This document shows positions 63,203 through 64,000 of a stretch of DNA of 64,000 nt, piece by piece. The DNA is taken from NCBI RefSeq assembly GCF_037975245.1, contig NC_092579.1:13190678-13254677 (forward strand), written 5' to 3'. Position 1 is the first letter of the stretch; the number at the start of each line of letters is the position of its first letter. The notes under the pieces were generated by a model that worked only from the letters and a program-made list of their open reading frames with translations, had not been told where the DNA came from and ran no database searches. A program made the translations under genes and the position numbers. Source of the DNA: Apostichopus japonicus. Taxonomy: Eukaryota > Echinodermata > Holothuroidea > Aspidochirotida > Stichopodidae.

Positions 63203-64000
63203 GGATTATTTGCCTCCACAGTTTTTGTTACTTAAGATTCAAAGCATTTTGCTCCCAACTTTTACTCCCTAATCATTGGGATCATTCAATAATCAAAAAG
63301 GAAAATAATATTTAGAGTTTAACTTTTATGTTTAATAATTTGAAGGAAGAATAAATTGCCAATGTTCAGCAACATGCTCTAGCAAAATCTTTGAATTTCT
63401 TAAAGGCATTTAAAGTAACCTCGCAATCTTTACACAAGTTGACAGAAAAGGTTACCTTTCCAAATTCAAAATGCATATATAGAGCCTACCCTTGTAAATA
63501 CTGTTTTTATTTTGTTTACCGTATTTGCCGTAACAAAAAAATTAATCTATATATGTCTTCTTCCTATTGAGGGCCCATTCCCATAAGTCATAATGAACTA
63601 AGAAGTACATGCATACCATCAGTGTATCAGGACTATGTATATTGCTCATGTTTGAATGATGACAAGAAAATTACAACAAGAAAATTAAATTTTGTTGATA
63701 AAATATGCTCTATGTAGGCTATATGCAGTAGGCTATATGCAGTGTTTTTGATCAAACCTGTCATTTGCTTTGTCAGCCTGGTGTAACCCACAAGTTGAGA
63801 CATTTGAAAGAAATATGCTGGTCAATGGTGTTGTTTACATCACAGTCAAACTGTTTACTAATAGACCTTATACTGTGTGTGAGCATATCTTTTCTGGATT
63901 GAATTCGAAAAGCCAGATTTGAATTAGGGTAAAATTTGCATAGGCCTACTACTAGTAGATATTTTGCCTTGCACCAGCAAGATATTTCTATCGCTATATT
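63203..64000. other. Intergenic, nothing recognised
   Basis: AT-rich end of the window without supported features. Confidence 0.35.

Overview
This window is animal nuclear DNA, AT-rich and dense in repeats. Three spliced protein genes with canonical GT-AG introns can be reconstructed, separated by long repeat-filled gaps. The repeats are L1-type and CR1/L2-type LINEs, a BEL/Pao fragment, tRNA-headed SINEs, many short CAGTG...CACTG elements with 8-bp target duplications, and AGGTCA-rich arrays. Together these point to a marine invertebrate deuterostome, most likely an echinoderm. That assignment is an inference from repeat style and protein divergence, not a proven identification.

Layout. 1-7.3 kb: no gene I can name, one tRNA-like relic and one unexplained ORF. 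7.3-22.5 kb, minus strand: a complete 16-coding-exon gene for translation termination factor eRF3 (GSPT1), 576 residues. Its introns hold a SINE, a tandem array of tRNA-like heads, and a candidate 9-bp-TSD MITE. 22.5-34.4 kb: repeats only. These include a 22-bp minisatellite, a cluster of repeats that begin with the first 45 nt of U2 snRNA, two arrays of self-complementary short units, and a plus-strand L1-type LINE split by a hAT-like insertion. 34.7-38.0 kb, plus strand: a complete 5-exon gene for a 221-residue RING plus TRAF-type zinc-finger protein. 38-50 kb: repeats, with a minus-strand CR1/L2-like LINE 3' end, two perfect palindromes (82-bp and 79-bp arms, each with an 11-nt spacer), and a plus-strand LINE 3' end. 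The first palindrome carries a hammerhead-ribozyme-like motif. 50.4-53.3 kb, plus strand: a two-exon TRIM-like gene (RING, two B-boxes, coiled coil, propeller-like region, Pro/Thr-rich tail), 844 residues. 53.9-56 kb: an AGGTCA-rich repeat array. 57-64 kb: a SINE, a dispersed copy of the U2-headed repeat, another hAT-like MITE, and a BEL/Pao fragment on the minus strand.

The three genes do not form an obvious pathway. eRF3 is a housekeeping translation factor. The other two are probable ubiquitin ligases from different families. The most unusual material is non-coding: the U2-snRNA-headed repeat family, the hammerhead-like palindrome and its partner palindrome, and the two self-complementary arrays.
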